64,000 bases of DNA from RH-AL1 sp964247745 (GTDB lineage Bacteria; Pseudomonadota; Alphaproteobacteria; Rhizobiales; Beijerinckiaceae), in contig CAXTVT010000006.1 in assembly GCA_964247745.1 (NCBI GenBank), positions 1-64,000 of the forward strand, written 5' to 3'. Shown piece by piece: positions 46,316 to 54,975 of this stretch (the first letter of the stretch is position 1; each line of letters opens with the position of its first letter). Under the pieces are notes generated by a model. It searched no databases, had not been told where the DNA came from, and was given only the letters and a program-made list of their open reading frames with translations. A program made the translations under genes and the position numbers.

Positions 46316-46781
46316 GGGCGCTCCGATCGGCCTTGCGCTCCACGCGACCGCCGTGGCGATCGGCAATCGCGCGTTGCTGATCACCGGCCGCTCCGGCTCC
46401 GGAAAGAGCCGGCTCGCCACGGCGCTCGTCGCCGCTTCCACCCCGCGCCGCCGCATCGTGCTCGTCGGCGACGACCGCGTTCTCCTCGTACGAAGCGGCG
46501 AGACGCTCGAGGTCCGGCCGCATCCGCGCATCGCCGGTTTCGTCGAGCATCGCGGGCTTGGCATCGTTGCGACGTCGTGGTGCGAGCGCGTGCCAGTCGC
46601 CGGACTGGCCTTGCTCGGCAGCGATGCCGCACCGTACGCGGTGGCGCAGCAAAACCTTGCAACGATCAGGCTCGTACTTGAGGACAAGGCGCTGCGTGTC
46701 GAGGCCGTACTCGACTGGTGGCCACTCGATCGTCGACACGGTGAGGCCGTCGACGAGTGCGACGCCGAAGCTTTCCGATGA
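46305..46781 (+). CDS. hprK: HPr kinase/phosphorylase, short alphaproteobacterial form
   Basis: This 158-residue protein is the catalytic domain only, as is normal for alphaproteobacterial HprK (Firmicute enzymes have about 310 residues). The Walker A motif GRSGSGKS is at residues 28-35 and the family signature HPRIAGFVEHRGLGIV lies in the middle. It phosphorylates a serine of HPr in response to metabolite levels. The ATG at 46305 overlaps the end of chvG, which couples envelope-stress signalling and PTS regulation in one transcript. A separate AT-rich gap of ~150 bases precedes the EIIA gene. Confidence 0.93.
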   Translation: MPIEGAPIGLALHATAVAIGNRALLITGRSGSGKSRLATALVAASTPRRRIVLVGDDRVLLVRSGETLEVRPHPRIAGFVEHRGLGIVATSWCERVPVAGLALLGSDAAPYAVAQQNLATIRLVLEDKALRVEAVLDWWPLDRRHGEAVDECDAEAFR

Positions 46782-46935
46782 TGAAAATTGGAATTGGTAA
46801 GGAAAACGCGCTCGTATATACCCGCCAGCCGGCGCCCTCGGCGTGCCGTCGTCAACGCGAGAGTTCGAATTTGCAGACGCGTCGGAGCTCCACCGGCGAG
46901 ACTTACGTCCCCTCGATGCCGGGGGTGCGGCGCGC

Positions 46936-47337
46936 ATGATCGGCATGGTGCTCGTCACGCACGGCGAACTCGCTACCCAGTTTCGCGCCGCCATGGAGCA
47001 CGTGGTCGGGCCTCAGAAGCAGGTTGCCACCATCTCGATCGGACCCGATGACGACATCGAGCGACGCCGCGGCGACATCATCGACGCGGTCAGCGAGGTC
47101 GACACCGGCGCCGGCGTGGTGCTGTTGACCGACATGTTCGGCGGCACCCCCTCCAATCTCGCGATTTCGGTGATGGGCGGCCATCATGTCGAAGTCGTCG
47201 CCGGCATCAACCTGCCGATGCTGATCAAGCTCGCCTCGGTGCGCGACGCCGCCAGCCTGGAGCAGGCCGTCATCCAGGCGCAGGACGCCGGCCGCAAGTA
47301 CATCTACGTCGCCAGTCGCGTGCTCAGCGGCAAATGA
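46936..47337 (+). CDS. PTS EIIA component, mannose-type, regulatory
   Basis: This 133-residue EIIA has the phospho-acceptor His9 in IGMVLVTHGELA, the LLTDMFGGTPSNLAI segment and a GINLPMLIKLA stretch, all typical of the EIIA-Man fold. Alphaproteobacteria usually lack sugar-transport EIIB/EIIC partners, and this protein acts in a regulatory phosphorelay from EI-Ntr and HPr. ATG at 46936 gives the standard N-terminus. It overlaps the HPr gene by four bases (ATGA). Confidence 0.93.
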   Translation: MIGMVLVTHGELATQFRAAMEHVVGPQKQVATISIGPDDDIERRRGDIIDAVSEVDTGAGVVLLTDMFGGTPSNLAISVMGGHHVEVVAGINLPMLIKLASVRDAASLEQAVIQAQDAGRKYIYVASRVLSGK

Positions 47338-47630
47338 GCGAGAGCAGCATCGGAACGGGCCAGCTTTCCCGAGAGATCGCCATCGTCAATCGTCGCGGTC
47401 TGCACGCGAGGGCCACCGCGAAGTTCGTGCAATGCGTCGAGACGTTCGCGGCGGAGGTCACGGTCACGCGCAACGGCGAGACCGTCGGAGGCACCTCGAT
47501 CATGGGGATCCTGACGCTCGGCGCCGGCATCGGCTCCACCATCCTCGTCACGGCGGAAGGCCCGCAAGCCGAAGCGGCGCTCGACGCGCTGGCGGGCCTC
47601 GTCGCCGACAAGTTCGGCGAGGACGAGTAG
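47334..47630 (+). CDS. ptsH: Phosphocarrier protein HPr
   Basis: This 98-residue protein carries the phospho-His at His24 in NRRGLHARATAKFVQ and the HprK-target serine Ser55 in GGTSIMGILTLGA, so both phosphorylation sites are kept. HPr relays phosphate from EI to EIIA and, when serine-phosphorylated, is blocked. Its gene completes the chvI-chvG-hprK-EIIA-HPr block. The MFS gene follows after three bases. Confidence 0.95.
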   Translation: MSESSIGTGQLSREIAIVNRRGLHARATAKFVQCVETFAAEVTVTRNGETVGGTSIMGILTLGAGIGSTILVTAEGPQAEAALDALAGLVADKFGEDE

Positions 47631-47633
47631 CGC

Positions 47634-48818
47634 TTGAGCGAGCCCGGGCTCGAACGCGGCGGTCCGGGCACGCAGGTGCCGCGCTCCCTGATCCTGCTGC
47701 TGGCGTTCGCCGGCGGGCTGGTGGTCGCCAACATCTATTACGTCCAGCCGCTCGTCGGCTTGTTCAGCCGCATGTTCGGCGTGCCGTTGTCGAGTGCCGG
47801 CTTGTTCGTGACGGTGACGCAACTCGGCTACGCCGCCGGCCTCGTCCTCGTGGTGCCCCTGAGCGACATCGCCGAGAACCGACGGCTCATTCTCGCCATG
47901 CTGGCGCTCCTGATCGCGGCGCTCGTGGGCATCGTGTTCGCGCCCGATGCCGCGGTCTTTCTCGCCGCCTCGCTCGTGGTCGGCCTGGCGGCGACCTTGG
48001 TGCAGGTGATCGTACCGTTCGCTGGCCACCTCGCGCCCGACGCCACGCGCGGGCGGGTCGTCGGCAGCGTCGTCAGCGGCCTGCTCTTCGGCATCATGCT
48101 GTCGCGACCCGCCGCCAGCTTCTTCGCCCATTTTCTCGGCCCCCGCAGCATCTTCGTGGCCAGTGCGGTGGCGGTGGTCCTGTTGATGATGCTGCTGGCG
48201 GCTCGTCTGCCGACGCGTCGGCCGCGGGGCATGACCTACGGTCGGGCGCTCGCCTCGCTCGGGCCGCTGCTCGCGCATACGCCCGTCTTGCACCGCCGGG
48301 GCGCCTATCACGCGGCGATGTTCGGCGCCTTTTCCCTGTTCTGGACGGCGGTGCCGTTGCTGCTGGAGGGGCCGCGCTTCGGGTTCGACCAAGTCGGCAT
48401 CGGCCTTTTCGCGCTGGTCGGGGCTGGCGGCGCGCTGATCTCGCCCTACGCCGGCCGGGCGGCCGACGCCGGCCACACCAAGCGTCTGACCGGGGTCGCC
48501 CTGGCGGCGGGAGCGGCGTCGTTCGGGCTCGCCATCTTGGGCGGCCTATGGGCTTCCTGGCCGCTGCTCGTCGTCGCCGGATTGGTGCTCGACATGGCCA
48601 CGGCCGTCAATCTCGTGACCGGCCAACGCGAGATATTCACCCTTCCGCCGGATTCGCGCGGGCGCCTCAACGGGCTGTTCCTGGCCCTGTTCTTCCTCGG
48701 GGGCGCCTTCGGCTCCTACGCCGCCGGCCTGGCCTTCGGGGTAGGGGGATGGACGTTGGTCTGCCTCGTCGGCGCGATCATGCCGCTGCTGGCGCTCGCC
48801 TACTTCGCCTTCGAATAG
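47634..48818 (+). CDS. MFS transporter, drug/efflux type
   Basis: This 394-residue protein has about 12 hydrophobic helices and MFS landmarks: ILLLAFAGGLVVANIYYVQP as helix 1, the loop 2-3 region VPLSDIAENRRLILAML and RGRVVGSVVSGLLFGIMLSR. The wording places it with the YnfM/arabinose-efflux-like group; the cargo is unknown. It begins with TTG three bases after the HPr stop, so it may ride on the PTS transcript. Its 3' end overlaps the 3' end of the opposite-strand gene by 19 bases. Confidence 0.87.
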   Translation: MSEPGLERGGPGTQVPRSLILLLAFAGGLVVANIYYVQPLVGLFSRMFGVPLSSAGLFVTVTQLGYAAGLVLVVPLSDIAENRRLILAMLALLIAALVGIVFAPDAAVFLAASLVVGLAATLVQVIVPFAGHLAPDATRGRVVGSVVSGLLFGIMLSRPAASFFAHFLGPRSIFVASAVAVVLLMMLLAARLPTRRPRGMTYGRALASLGPLLAHTPVLHRRGAYHAAMFGAFSLFWTAVPLLLEGPRFGFDQVGIGLFALVGAGGALISPYAGRAADAGHTKRLTGVALAAGAASFGLAILGGLWASWPLLVVAGLVLDMATAVNLVTGQREIFTLPPDSRGRLNGLFLALFFLGGAFGSYAAGLAFGVGGWTLVCLVGAIMPLLALAYFAFE

Positions 48819-49255
48819 CTTCGCTCGGATCGCGGATAATCGTAGGGCAGCGCGATCGTGCCCCGCGCATAGGGAAAACGCGCGCGCTGCAGCGGATCGG
48901 GTCCCGTGAAGATGAGACGGGTTCGAAACGAAACCGGGCTGACGGCCAGGAGATAGCCGTGGAAGCCCTTGGCGTCGGGCCAATACATGGCGCAGTCGAG
49001 ATAGCGCGCCTCGTGCCGCACCCAGCGCGGGATCGGCAGGCCCCAGCGACGCGCCAGATGCTCGCCCGCAGCGCCGAGGATGGCGTCGGGGCGAGCCTCG
49101 CCGAGGAGTTCCGGGGCCTCTCCGATCATTGCCGCCTGACGGTGGAGATCGAGGTCGGCCCCGTAGAAGTCGTCGAGGAATTCGTTGAGGTGGTGGCACC
49201 AGTCGCCGTCCGCGGCCGTGCGGAGCGCCACCGCTGCGAGCGTGCCGGGGCGCAT
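48800..49255 (-). CDS. Partner protein of the AbiEii-like nucleotidyltransferase (possible antitoxin)
   Basis: This 151-residue protein has no catalytic motif I can name. After helices (WCHHLNEFLDDFYGADLDLH) comes LARRWGLPIPRWVRHEARY and then SPVSFRTRLIFTGPDPLQRA. That last segment resembles a motif (FRxRxIFxxxxxLxRA) I recall in small proteins encoded beside minimal nucleotidyltransferases. The ATG at 49255 shares one base with the stop of the nucleotidyltransferase gene (TGATG), so the two are a tight pair. An antitoxin or binding-partner role is inferred from that pairing only. Confidence 0.55.
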   Translation of the reverse strand: MRPGTLAAVALRTAADGDWCHHLNEFLDDFYGADLDLHRQAAMIGEAPELLGEARPDAILGAAGEHLARRWGLPIPRWVRHEARYLDCAMYWPDAKGFHGYLLAVSPVSFRTRLIFTGPDPLQRARFPYARGTIALPYDYPRSERSYSKAK

Positions 49256-49803
49256 CAGGGTCGCTCCAGGACAGCGGCGAGGCGACGCCTCACCTCCTCG
49301 AGCGGAGGCTCTCCATGGATCGAGAGGTAAAGCTCCTGCAATCTGGCGACATCGCCGATCCCCAGCTCCGACGCGAGGTGCTGCGCATCCTTCAGATCTC
49401 GGTCGCCGCGACCGAGACTGGCGAGCGCCTTCAGTTTCATCGCGAGAAGATAGGTTGGGTTCGCGACCAGAACGCGCAGTCCGGGCCTGTCTCGCGGATA
49501 GTCGCCTGCGAACTCGAAGAGCGCGTCGTCCTCGTGCAGCGGCGTGAACATGCCGACGGCGTTGTTGAGCCAATCGGCGGGGAGATCCATCGCTTTGGCA
49601 ACGACGCCGAGCGAGGATGTCAGGAGCCGCTCATCGTAGCCGGCTCTCACGATGGCATCGATGTCCTGCGTCGTCCGACGCCAGTCGAACTGCAGGACCA
49701 GGGCGCTGCCGCCGTAGATCGCTAGTTCGAGGAAGACGCCGCGCCGGGCGAGGTCTTCACCCAACCGACCGAAGGCTTGCTTGAGCCTCGTCCTATCGAG
49801 CAT
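49255..49803 (-). CDS. AbiEii-like (DUF6036-type) nucleotidyltransferase
   Basis: This 182-residue protein has the minimal nucleotidyltransferase signature: GGSAL at residues 31-35 and the metal-binding Asp pair in TTQDIDAIV (Asp47, Asp49), followed by a helical part with YLLAMKLKALASLGRGDRDLKDA. Such proteins occur as toxins of the AbiE/MNT kind or as tRNA- or protein-modifying enzymes, always with a second small gene. The partner starts at its stop codon. No transposon or phage gene is near. The enzyme fold is clear; the biological role is not. Confidence 0.72.
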   Translation of the reverse strand: MLDRTRLKQAFGRLGEDLARRGVFLELAIYGGSALVLQFDWRRTTQDIDAIVRAGYDERLLTSSLGVVAKAMDLPADWLNNAVGMFTPLHEDDALFEFAGDYPRDRPGLRVLVANPTYLLAMKLKALASLGRGDRDLKDAQHLASELGIGDVARLQELYLSIHGEPPLEEVRRRLAAVLERP

Positions 49804-49852
49804 CCTGTCGCCTTCGCCTGACCGCTCCCGAGCCTATCACAGGCTGGCGGGA

Positions 49853-50452
49853 TCAGCGTCCGGCGTGCGACGCCGCTTTGAACACGCGGCCTTGCAGGTC
49901 GAGAACGGCGCTGCCCAGATCGAGCGTGTTGTCGACCAGCTCGCGCCACAGCGATAGCGCGTCGGGCGGTCGCGCCACGAGGTGGCCCGTCACGTCGTTC
50001 AGCTCGAATTCGAGATCGGCCTCGAACTTCCGCGACAGCGCCAGCATGGCCTTGTTGTGGCGCAAGCAGAGGATCGAGAGCGTTCCGATGCGACGATTGC
50101 GGGCGGCCAATACGACGTGGCCCATCAGCTCCGTGCCGATTCCGCGCCGCCGCCACGGCGCCTCGACGCTGAAGGCCGCCTCGCCATCCTTTCGCAGCGG
50201 CTGGTGGTGCGCGGCGAACACGCGAAGCTCGGCGGCGCCGCGCAGGACGTGATCCTCGAACCAGCCATAGACGATCGAGCCGGGCTTGAAGCTCATCTCG
50301 GCGTATTCGCGGAGATAATCGTCGGAGACTTGGAGACCGTAACGGTTGTAGCGCGTCTCGGGATCAAGGCGGATCAGATGATCGGCGAACGCCGGAAGGT
50401 CCGGCCTATAGAGGCGCCGTACCGCGTGGGTATGAAAGATCGTGTCGTCCAT
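49853..50452 (-). CDS. GNAT-family N-acetyltransferase
   Basis: This 199-residue protein shows the GNAT acetyl-CoA-binding motif in FSVEAPWRRRGIGTELMGHVV (the R-x-x-G-I-G core) and the following ILCLRHNKAMLALSRKF helix. The N-terminal LIRLDPETRYNRYGLQVSD resembles a GNAT group also found at the end of acyl-CoA synthetase-type protein acetyltransferases. The ATG at 50452 has GGAGG seven bases upstream, which rules out longer starts. The substrate is unknown. It lies alone between the AbiEii-like pair and dcd. Confidence 0.85.
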   Translation of the reverse strand: MDDTIFHTHAVRRLYRPDLPAFADHLIRLDPETRYNRYGLQVSDDYLREYAEMSFKPGSIVYGWFEDHVLRGAAELRVFAAHHQPLRKDGEAAFSVEAPWRRRGIGTELMGHVVLAARNRRIGTLSILCLRHNKAMLALSRKFEADLEFELNDVTGHLVARPPDALSLWRELVDNTLDLGSAVLDLQGRVFKAASHAGR

Positions 50453-50635
50453 GTCCCTGCCTCCGAAGATGGCCTCGCCTCCCGTCCGTCCGTTCGCGGG
50501 TACTCTCGCCAACGATATTGTGCGGCGCAGCATGGCGCGCAATCGCGGCCTGCGCATGGCTGCTAGGCGAAGGTTCTGCGACGCTTCGTCAAGGTTTCGT
50601 GGAAGCCGGGCTCCGGCCCGGGCGATGCCATTTGG

Positions 50636-51658
50636 TCAGGCGAACTGCTTCGAGAGCTTCAATCCCTGGCCCTGATAATTCGAGCTCATGCCGGCACCGT
50701 AGAGCCGGTCCGGACGCTCCAGCATCGGTTCGTATTCCAACGTTGCCACGCGCTGGCCGTGATCGAGCAGGAACGGTACGTCGTGCGAGCGCACCTCGAG
50801 AACGATGCGGCTGCCGGCGCCGCCGGTCGCGGCCAGGCCGAAGCCCGGATCGAGGAAGCCCGCGTAATGCGAGCGCAGCTCGCCGACCGCGGTGTCGTAG
50901 GCGACCATTTCGGCCGCCTCGGCGGGCTCCACGACCACCGCTTCGGCTGAAGCCAGGATGTAGAACTCGTCGGGATCGAGCACGAGGTCGCGTCGCCCGG
51001 CTGGCGGCGTCAGCGCCTCCCAGAAGCTCTCCCACCGATGGGCGGCGATGCCGGCAAGGTCGATCAGCCCCGATGTCTTTCGAGCGCGATAGCCGACGAT
51101 ACCGTCGGTCTTGCCTTCGGGGTCGAGGTCGATGGTGACGGGCACGGTGCGCGGGCGCGTCGTCGCCAGACCCTCGCGGAACCGCAGCTGCGCCAGCCGC
51201 GCGCCGGCGGACAGCCGCACCGGAAACGAGCGTGGCACCACCTCTGCATAGAGCGGTCCCTCGTAGCCGCGCGGGATCTCGTCGAAGGTCGCACCGCCGT
51301 CGACGATGATGCGCACGAAGATGTCGAGCCGTCCGGACGAGCTTTTGGGATTGGCGCGGGCCGAGACGTTGGGGGGCAGCGCCAGGGTCTCGAGCAGCGG
51401 AATGATGTGGACGCAATTGCGCTCCAGCACCGTCGCCTTCGTGAGGTCGACCTCGTGGGTAGAAAGGTCCGCGAGGCGCTCGGCCACGGTCCGCCCCGGA
51501 CCCGGCAGGAAGCTCGCCGGCAGCCGGTAGGCGGTGGGACCGAGACGGAGGTCGAGGCTCGCCGGCTGCACCTGATCGGCATCCAGGCCGCATGCGAGGC
51601 GCACGATGCCGCCTTCGACGGCGCGCGCGATCCTCTGCGACGGCCAGATCAGGGGCAT
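50636..51658 (-). CDS. dcd: 2'-deoxycytidine 5'-triphosphate deaminase, long form
   Basis: This 340-residue protein is the alphaproteobacterial long type, with two dUTPase-like halves. The first half has QPASLDLRLGPTAYRLPASF and ANPKSSSGRLDIFVRIIVDG (catalytic-site motif). The second half has HYAGFLDPGFGLAATGGAG and VPFLLDHGQRVATLEYE, closing with YGAGMSSNYQGQGLKLSKQF. It deaminates dCTP to dUTP for thymidylate synthesis. It lies 54 bases downstream of the bacteriophytochrome gene on the same strand; I see no functional link. Confidence 0.93.
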   Translation of the reverse strand: MPLIWPSQRIARAVEGGIVRLACGLDADQVQPASLDLRLGPTAYRLPASFLPGPGRTVAERLADLSTHEVDLTKATVLERNCVHIIPLLETLALPPNVSARANPKSSSGRLDIFVRIIVDGGATFDEIPRGYEGPLYAEVVPRSFPVRLSAGARLAQLRFREGLATTRPRTVPVTIDLDPEGKTDGIVGYRARKTSGLIDLAGIAAHRWESFWEALTPPAGRRDLVLDPDEFYILASAEAVVVEPAEAAEMVAYDTAVGELRSHYAGFLDPGFGLAATGGAGSRIVLEVRSHDVPFLLDHGQRVATLEYEPMLERPDRLYGAGMSSNYQGQGLKLSKQFA

Positions 51659-51712
51659 GAGGATCTCCGGGACGATGATCGGGACCTATGCCATATCGCT
51701 CCTGCGGCCGCA

Positions 51713-53878
51713 TCAACCCTCGGCGTCGACCCCGCTGCCGTGCCAGATCAGGTGCTCGAGCAGGTCGGCGGTGCGTGCGACGGAGGCGCGGACGCCCTCC
51801 AGCATGCGACCCATGCCTTCGGCATCGAGGCCGTAGGTGATCTCCAGCGCCGCCAGCTGGGCGTTCTCGACGACGCCGGACAGCGCCGCCTGGTAGTCCC
51901 CATCGCCGGTTCCGCCGAGTTTGCCGGAACGCGGCAGGCGGCGATCGATCATCGCATCCTGGAAGCGGACCCGCGCCGCCTCCGCGGCTTTGCGGTCGGC
52001 GATCGCGTCGAACTGCACGATGAAGCCGAGCAGACGGTCGAGGCTTGCGAAGACGGGTTCGGCGCGGAACGCCACCGCCGCCTCTCGGCCGCCGCCCTCG
52101 ACGAGCACCGCTTCGCCTCGACACGGCTTGCCGGCACGCATGAGGTCTTCGAACTGTCGGGTCAGCAGCAACGGCTCGGCGAAGAGCCGTGGGAGATCCT
52201 CGAGCCGCTGCGGCAAGGACTGCCACGGTTGAAGCAGCGCGGCAAAGGCCTCGTTGGTGAGGATCAGCCGGCCGCTGCCGTCGGCGACGATCACGGGCAG
52301 GCGCGAGCGGCTCATCTCCTCGGTGATCGTGGCGAGCTGGTCGTGGGCGATCAGCATGCGGACCGAGCGGAAGTGCCCGATGACGTCGGCGATCGTCTTG
52401 CCGACGAGCTTGGCGGTGTTCCGGTCGGCGCGCGTCCAGGGATCCGACGTCCCCTCGACGACCTGGTGCCATTGCGCGAAGGAGAGCCGGGGCGACAGCT
52501 GCGCCGGATCGGTGCCGACGATGACCGGCTTGGTCGGATCGCCGCCCCAGGTCACCGTCTTCACGCGCTCCGGACGGAACCACAGCAGGTATTGGCCCGG
52601 CTCGGCTGCGATGGGGAAGGCGAGCACGCCCGCGGCGTCCTGCACGAGGTGGGCGAGGTCCGGCGCGTCGCGGCCGAGGTCGGCGGTGGCGACGAGAGGC
52701 TCGCCGGGACGCCCGTCGAGCCAGGCGACGAGTTCGCGGATCGCGCCGCTCGCCGGAACGTCGCCGATCGTGCGGACCTGGCCGTCCTGCACCAGCGCCG
52801 CTCCGGTCGCCGCCACCGTGCCGAGGATCGCGCGCGGATCGGCGAAGATGGCGGTGCGCCAGTCGCCGTCGCGGGCGACGGCCTCGACCAGGCGTGTCTC
52901 CAGCCGCCTGACGATCAGCTCGGACTGGGTTTGCACCACGCTGTCGAGCGCGGCGATGCGGGTCGCGACCAGCTCCCCGACGACTTCGCAGAGGGCTCGC
53001 GTTTCGAACGGCACGAAGAACGGCGCGTAATGATGACAGGCGATCAGGCCCCAGAGCTCGCCGCCCACGACGAGCGAGATCACCATCGTCGCTTTGACGC
53101 CCATGTTGCGCAGGTACTGAAGGTGGATCGGCGACATCGAGCGTAGGCCGCAGAGCGACATGTCGAGCTCGCGCCCGTTCAGCGGGTTCAGCCGCGGCGT
53201 GAGGCCCTGGGGCACGTAGTCGACATCGACGAGAAGACGAATGCGGTTCTGAAGATAGAGACGGCGTGCGATCTGCGGGATGTCCGAGGCCGGGTATCGG
53301 TTGCCGAGAAAGGCCTCGAGCCCGTCCTTGCGCACCTCGGAGACGACCTGACCGTGGCCGAGCTCGTCGAAACGATAGACCATCACGCGGTCGTAGCCCG
53401 TGAGTCGCTCGACCAGCCGCGCCGTCTCGTCGGCCAGCCTCTGCACCGAATGCGCGTCGAGGATCAGCTGGGTCGCCGCTTCCACCTCGTCGCGCAGGCG
53501 CACCGCCGGTCCCGCCTTCTCCAATTCCACGATGACTCCGCCCTCGAGCGGACGGTGCACCAAGGCGTCCACGGTGACTGGCGGGGAGCCGATGGTGCCG
53601 CGCACCGCGACGGCACGCCTGTGTAACGGCTCGGCCAGGTAAGCGGCGATGCGTGCGGCCACCGTGCCGGGCAAAGAAGACAGCGGGCGGCCGACGGGCT
53701 CGTCATCCAGGCCGAGCAGGGCGGCGGCGTTGACGCTCGCCTGCAAGATGTTGGTGCCGCCCTCGTCGAGCAACAGAAGCGCCCCGTGCGGCTGGATCGA
53801 GCCGGCAAGGTGGATCTGTTCGCGCTCGCAGTTCGAGAGATCGGCATCGCCGAAAGAGGGCTGGGCGGAGGTGGTCAA
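51713..53878 (-). CDS. bphP: Bacteriophytochrome without a recognisable histidine kinase domain
   Basis: This protein of about 721 residues has the PAS-GAF-PHY photosensory core. The biliverdin-attaching Cys17 is in LSNCEREQIHLAGSIQPHG, the GAF motif is FLGNRYPASDIPQIARRLY, and the chromophore-contact His is in SPIHLQYLRNMGVKAT. The PHY domain ends about SPRLSFAQWHQVVEGTSDPW. A further PAS domain follows (RLPVIVADGSGRLILTNEAF), then about 90 residues without H-box, N-box or GGDEF/EAL motifs. The TTG at 53878 puts the Cys at the normal position; a GTG at 53977 is an alternative. No heme oxygenase gene is adjacent. Confidence 0.85.
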   Translation of the reverse strand: MTTSAQPSFGDADLSNCEREQIHLAGSIQPHGALLLLDEGGTNILQASVNAAALLGLDDEPVGRPLSSLPGTVAARIAAYLAEPLHRRAVAVRGTIGSPPVTVDALVHRPLEGGVIVELEKAGPAVRLRDEVEAATQLILDAHSVQRLADETARLVERLTGYDRVMVYRFDELGHGQVVSEVRKDGLEAFLGNRYPASDIPQIARRLYLQNRIRLLVDVDYVPQGLTPRLNPLNGRELDMSLCGLRSMSPIHLQYLRNMGVKATMVISLVVGGELWGLIACHHYAPFFVPFETRALCEVVGELVATRIAALDSVVQTQSELIVRRLETRLVEAVARDGDWRTAIFADPRAILGTVAATGAALVQDGQVRTIGDVPASGAIRELVAWLDGRPGEPLVATADLGRDAPDLAHLVQDAAGVLAFPIAAEPGQYLLWFRPERVKTVTWGGDPTKPVIVGTDPAQLSPRLSFAQWHQVVEGTSDPWTRADRNTAKLVGKTIADVIGHFRSVRMLIAHDQLATITEEMSRSRLPVIVADGSGRLILTNEAFAALLQPWQSLPQRLEDLPRLFAEPLLLTRQFEDLMRAGKPCRGEAVLVEGGGREAAVAFRAEPVFASLDRLLGFIVQFDAIADRKAAEAARVRFQDAMIDRRLPRSGKLGGTGDGDYQAALSGVVENAQLAALEITYGLDAEGMGRMLEGVRASVARTADLLEHLIWHGSGVDAEG

Positions 53879-54081
53879 GACGATCCGAGGGCTGGCGGCG
53901 ACAGTACGCTCCCTTAGCAGAAGTCGAGCGCTTCGGTCTCCGTGGCGCGATCCGTCGCATCGACGGCTTATCGCCACTTAGAGACATCCTAGAACGTGCT
54001 TGACCTCGCGGCGAAGCTTCATTCTGTTGACGCCGCGGCACGTCTTCGACGTGGAAGCGCGATGGCGGCCTGGGAGGAGAC

Positions 54082-54501
54082 ATGGTGATGAAGGTGATCT
54101 GTGCGGCCGCGGTGGCCACCGGCTTGCTGGTCTCGGCTGCCGGTGTCGCGTCGGCCCAGGACGCGACGAAGGGACAGTCGATCTTCAATCAGTGCAAGGC
54201 GTGCCACGCGCTCGATCACGCGCTGGTCGGACCCCCGCTCGCGGGCGTCGTCGGCCGCAAGGCGGGTTCCGTCGCCGGTTATTCCTATTCCGAGCTGATG
54301 AAGGCGGCCGGCGAGGCTGGCCTGGTGTGGGACGAGGCGACGCTCGTCGGCTATTTGAAGGGCCCGACGCCCTATCTGAAGAAGTTCGTGACCGACAAGG
54401 GCAAGACCGCGTCGGGCTCGAGCAAGATGGCGTTCCAGCTCGCCGACGAGGAGAAGCGCAAGAACGTGGTGGCCTACCTCAAGGAGCAGAAGGCACCGTA
54501 G
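54082..54501 (+). CDS. Periplasmic c-type cytochrome (class I)
   Basis: This 139-residue protein has a signal peptide (residues ~4-25, ending GVASAQ) and one haem site CKACH at residues 38-42. The later Met in SGSSKMAFQL is the likely sixth ligand, and VVAYLKEQK is the usual last helix. It resembles cytochrome c2/c550-type electron carriers. GGAGGAG just before the ATG gives a strong ribosome-binding site, and a second ATG two codons later is equally placed. A terminator hairpin follows. Confidence 0.92.
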   Translation: MVMKVICAAAVATGLLVSAAGVASAQDATKGQSIFNQCKACHALDHALVGPPLAGVVGRKAGSVAGYSYSELMKAAGEAGLVWDEATLVGYLKGPTPYLKKFVTDKGKTASGSSKMAFQLADEEKRKNVVAYLKEQKAP

Positions 54502-54522
54502 GCGCCGGCTCGGTCGCGATCG

Positions 54523-54552
54523 GAAACGGGCACGGTCGAGCCCGTTTCTTTG
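54523..54552 (+). terminator. Rho-independent terminator of the cytochrome c gene
   Basis: GAAACGGGC (54523-54531) pairs perfectly with GCCCGTTTC (54540-54548) across an eight-base loop, followed by TTTGTCGCTTT. It lies 21 bases after the cytochrome c stop codon and separates it from the next gene. Confidence 0.8.
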
Positions 54553-54611
54553 TCGCTTTGACTCCGAGGGCTGCGACCCGGCATGATCCGCCGAGTTTTT
54601 CGAGGTTGCGC

Positions 54612-54944
54612 ATGACGCATCGTTATCCCTTGGCATTGGTCGCCGCGCTGCTGGTCCCGATCGGCGCGGCTCATGCCACCGATTTCGCGCCGCCGATGCT
54701 CGACATTTCCACGCAATGCGGGCGCAACTTCCACAGCGCGTCGGCGATGAGCGAATGCGTCGTCGCCGAGTCGGAGGCGCGGGCCGAGCTTTTGTCGCAT
54801 TGGGCCAAATACACCGACGCCGGCGCGCAGAAGTGCATCATGACCGGCCGCAAGGCCAAGCGGCAACCCTACACCGCGATGGCCAAATGCCTCGAGCCGG
54901 AAACCGCGGCCGCAACGGCGCAAACGGCCCCCGAAAAGAGGTAA
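54612..54944 (+). CDS. Small exported protein with conserved cysteines, unknown function
   Basis: I do not recognise this 110-residue protein. It has a clear signal peptide (LALVAALLVPIGAAHA) and a mature part with four Cys (in TQCGRNF, SECVVAE, QKCIMTG and AKCLEPE), evenly spaced by 15-35 residues, which suggests two disulfides in a helical periplasmic protein. The C-terminus is Ala/Thr-rich. It converges on the desaturase gene with a 31-base gap. Confidence 0.6.
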   Translation: MTHRYPLALVAALLVPIGAAHATDFAPPMLDISTQCGRNFHSASAMSECVVAESEARAELLSHWAKYTDAGAQKCIMTGRKAKRQPYTAMAKCLEPETAAATAQTAPEKR

Positions 54945-54975
54945 CGCCCGCCGCTGGCCAAGGGCCGCGACCCGG

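Noticed and set aside
46815..46820. TATATA as a -10 element before the PTS EIIA gene
   Set aside because: The best -35-like hexamers (TTGGTA, TTGGAA) lie 15 and 21 bases away, both off the normal spacing, so a promoter call is not justified.
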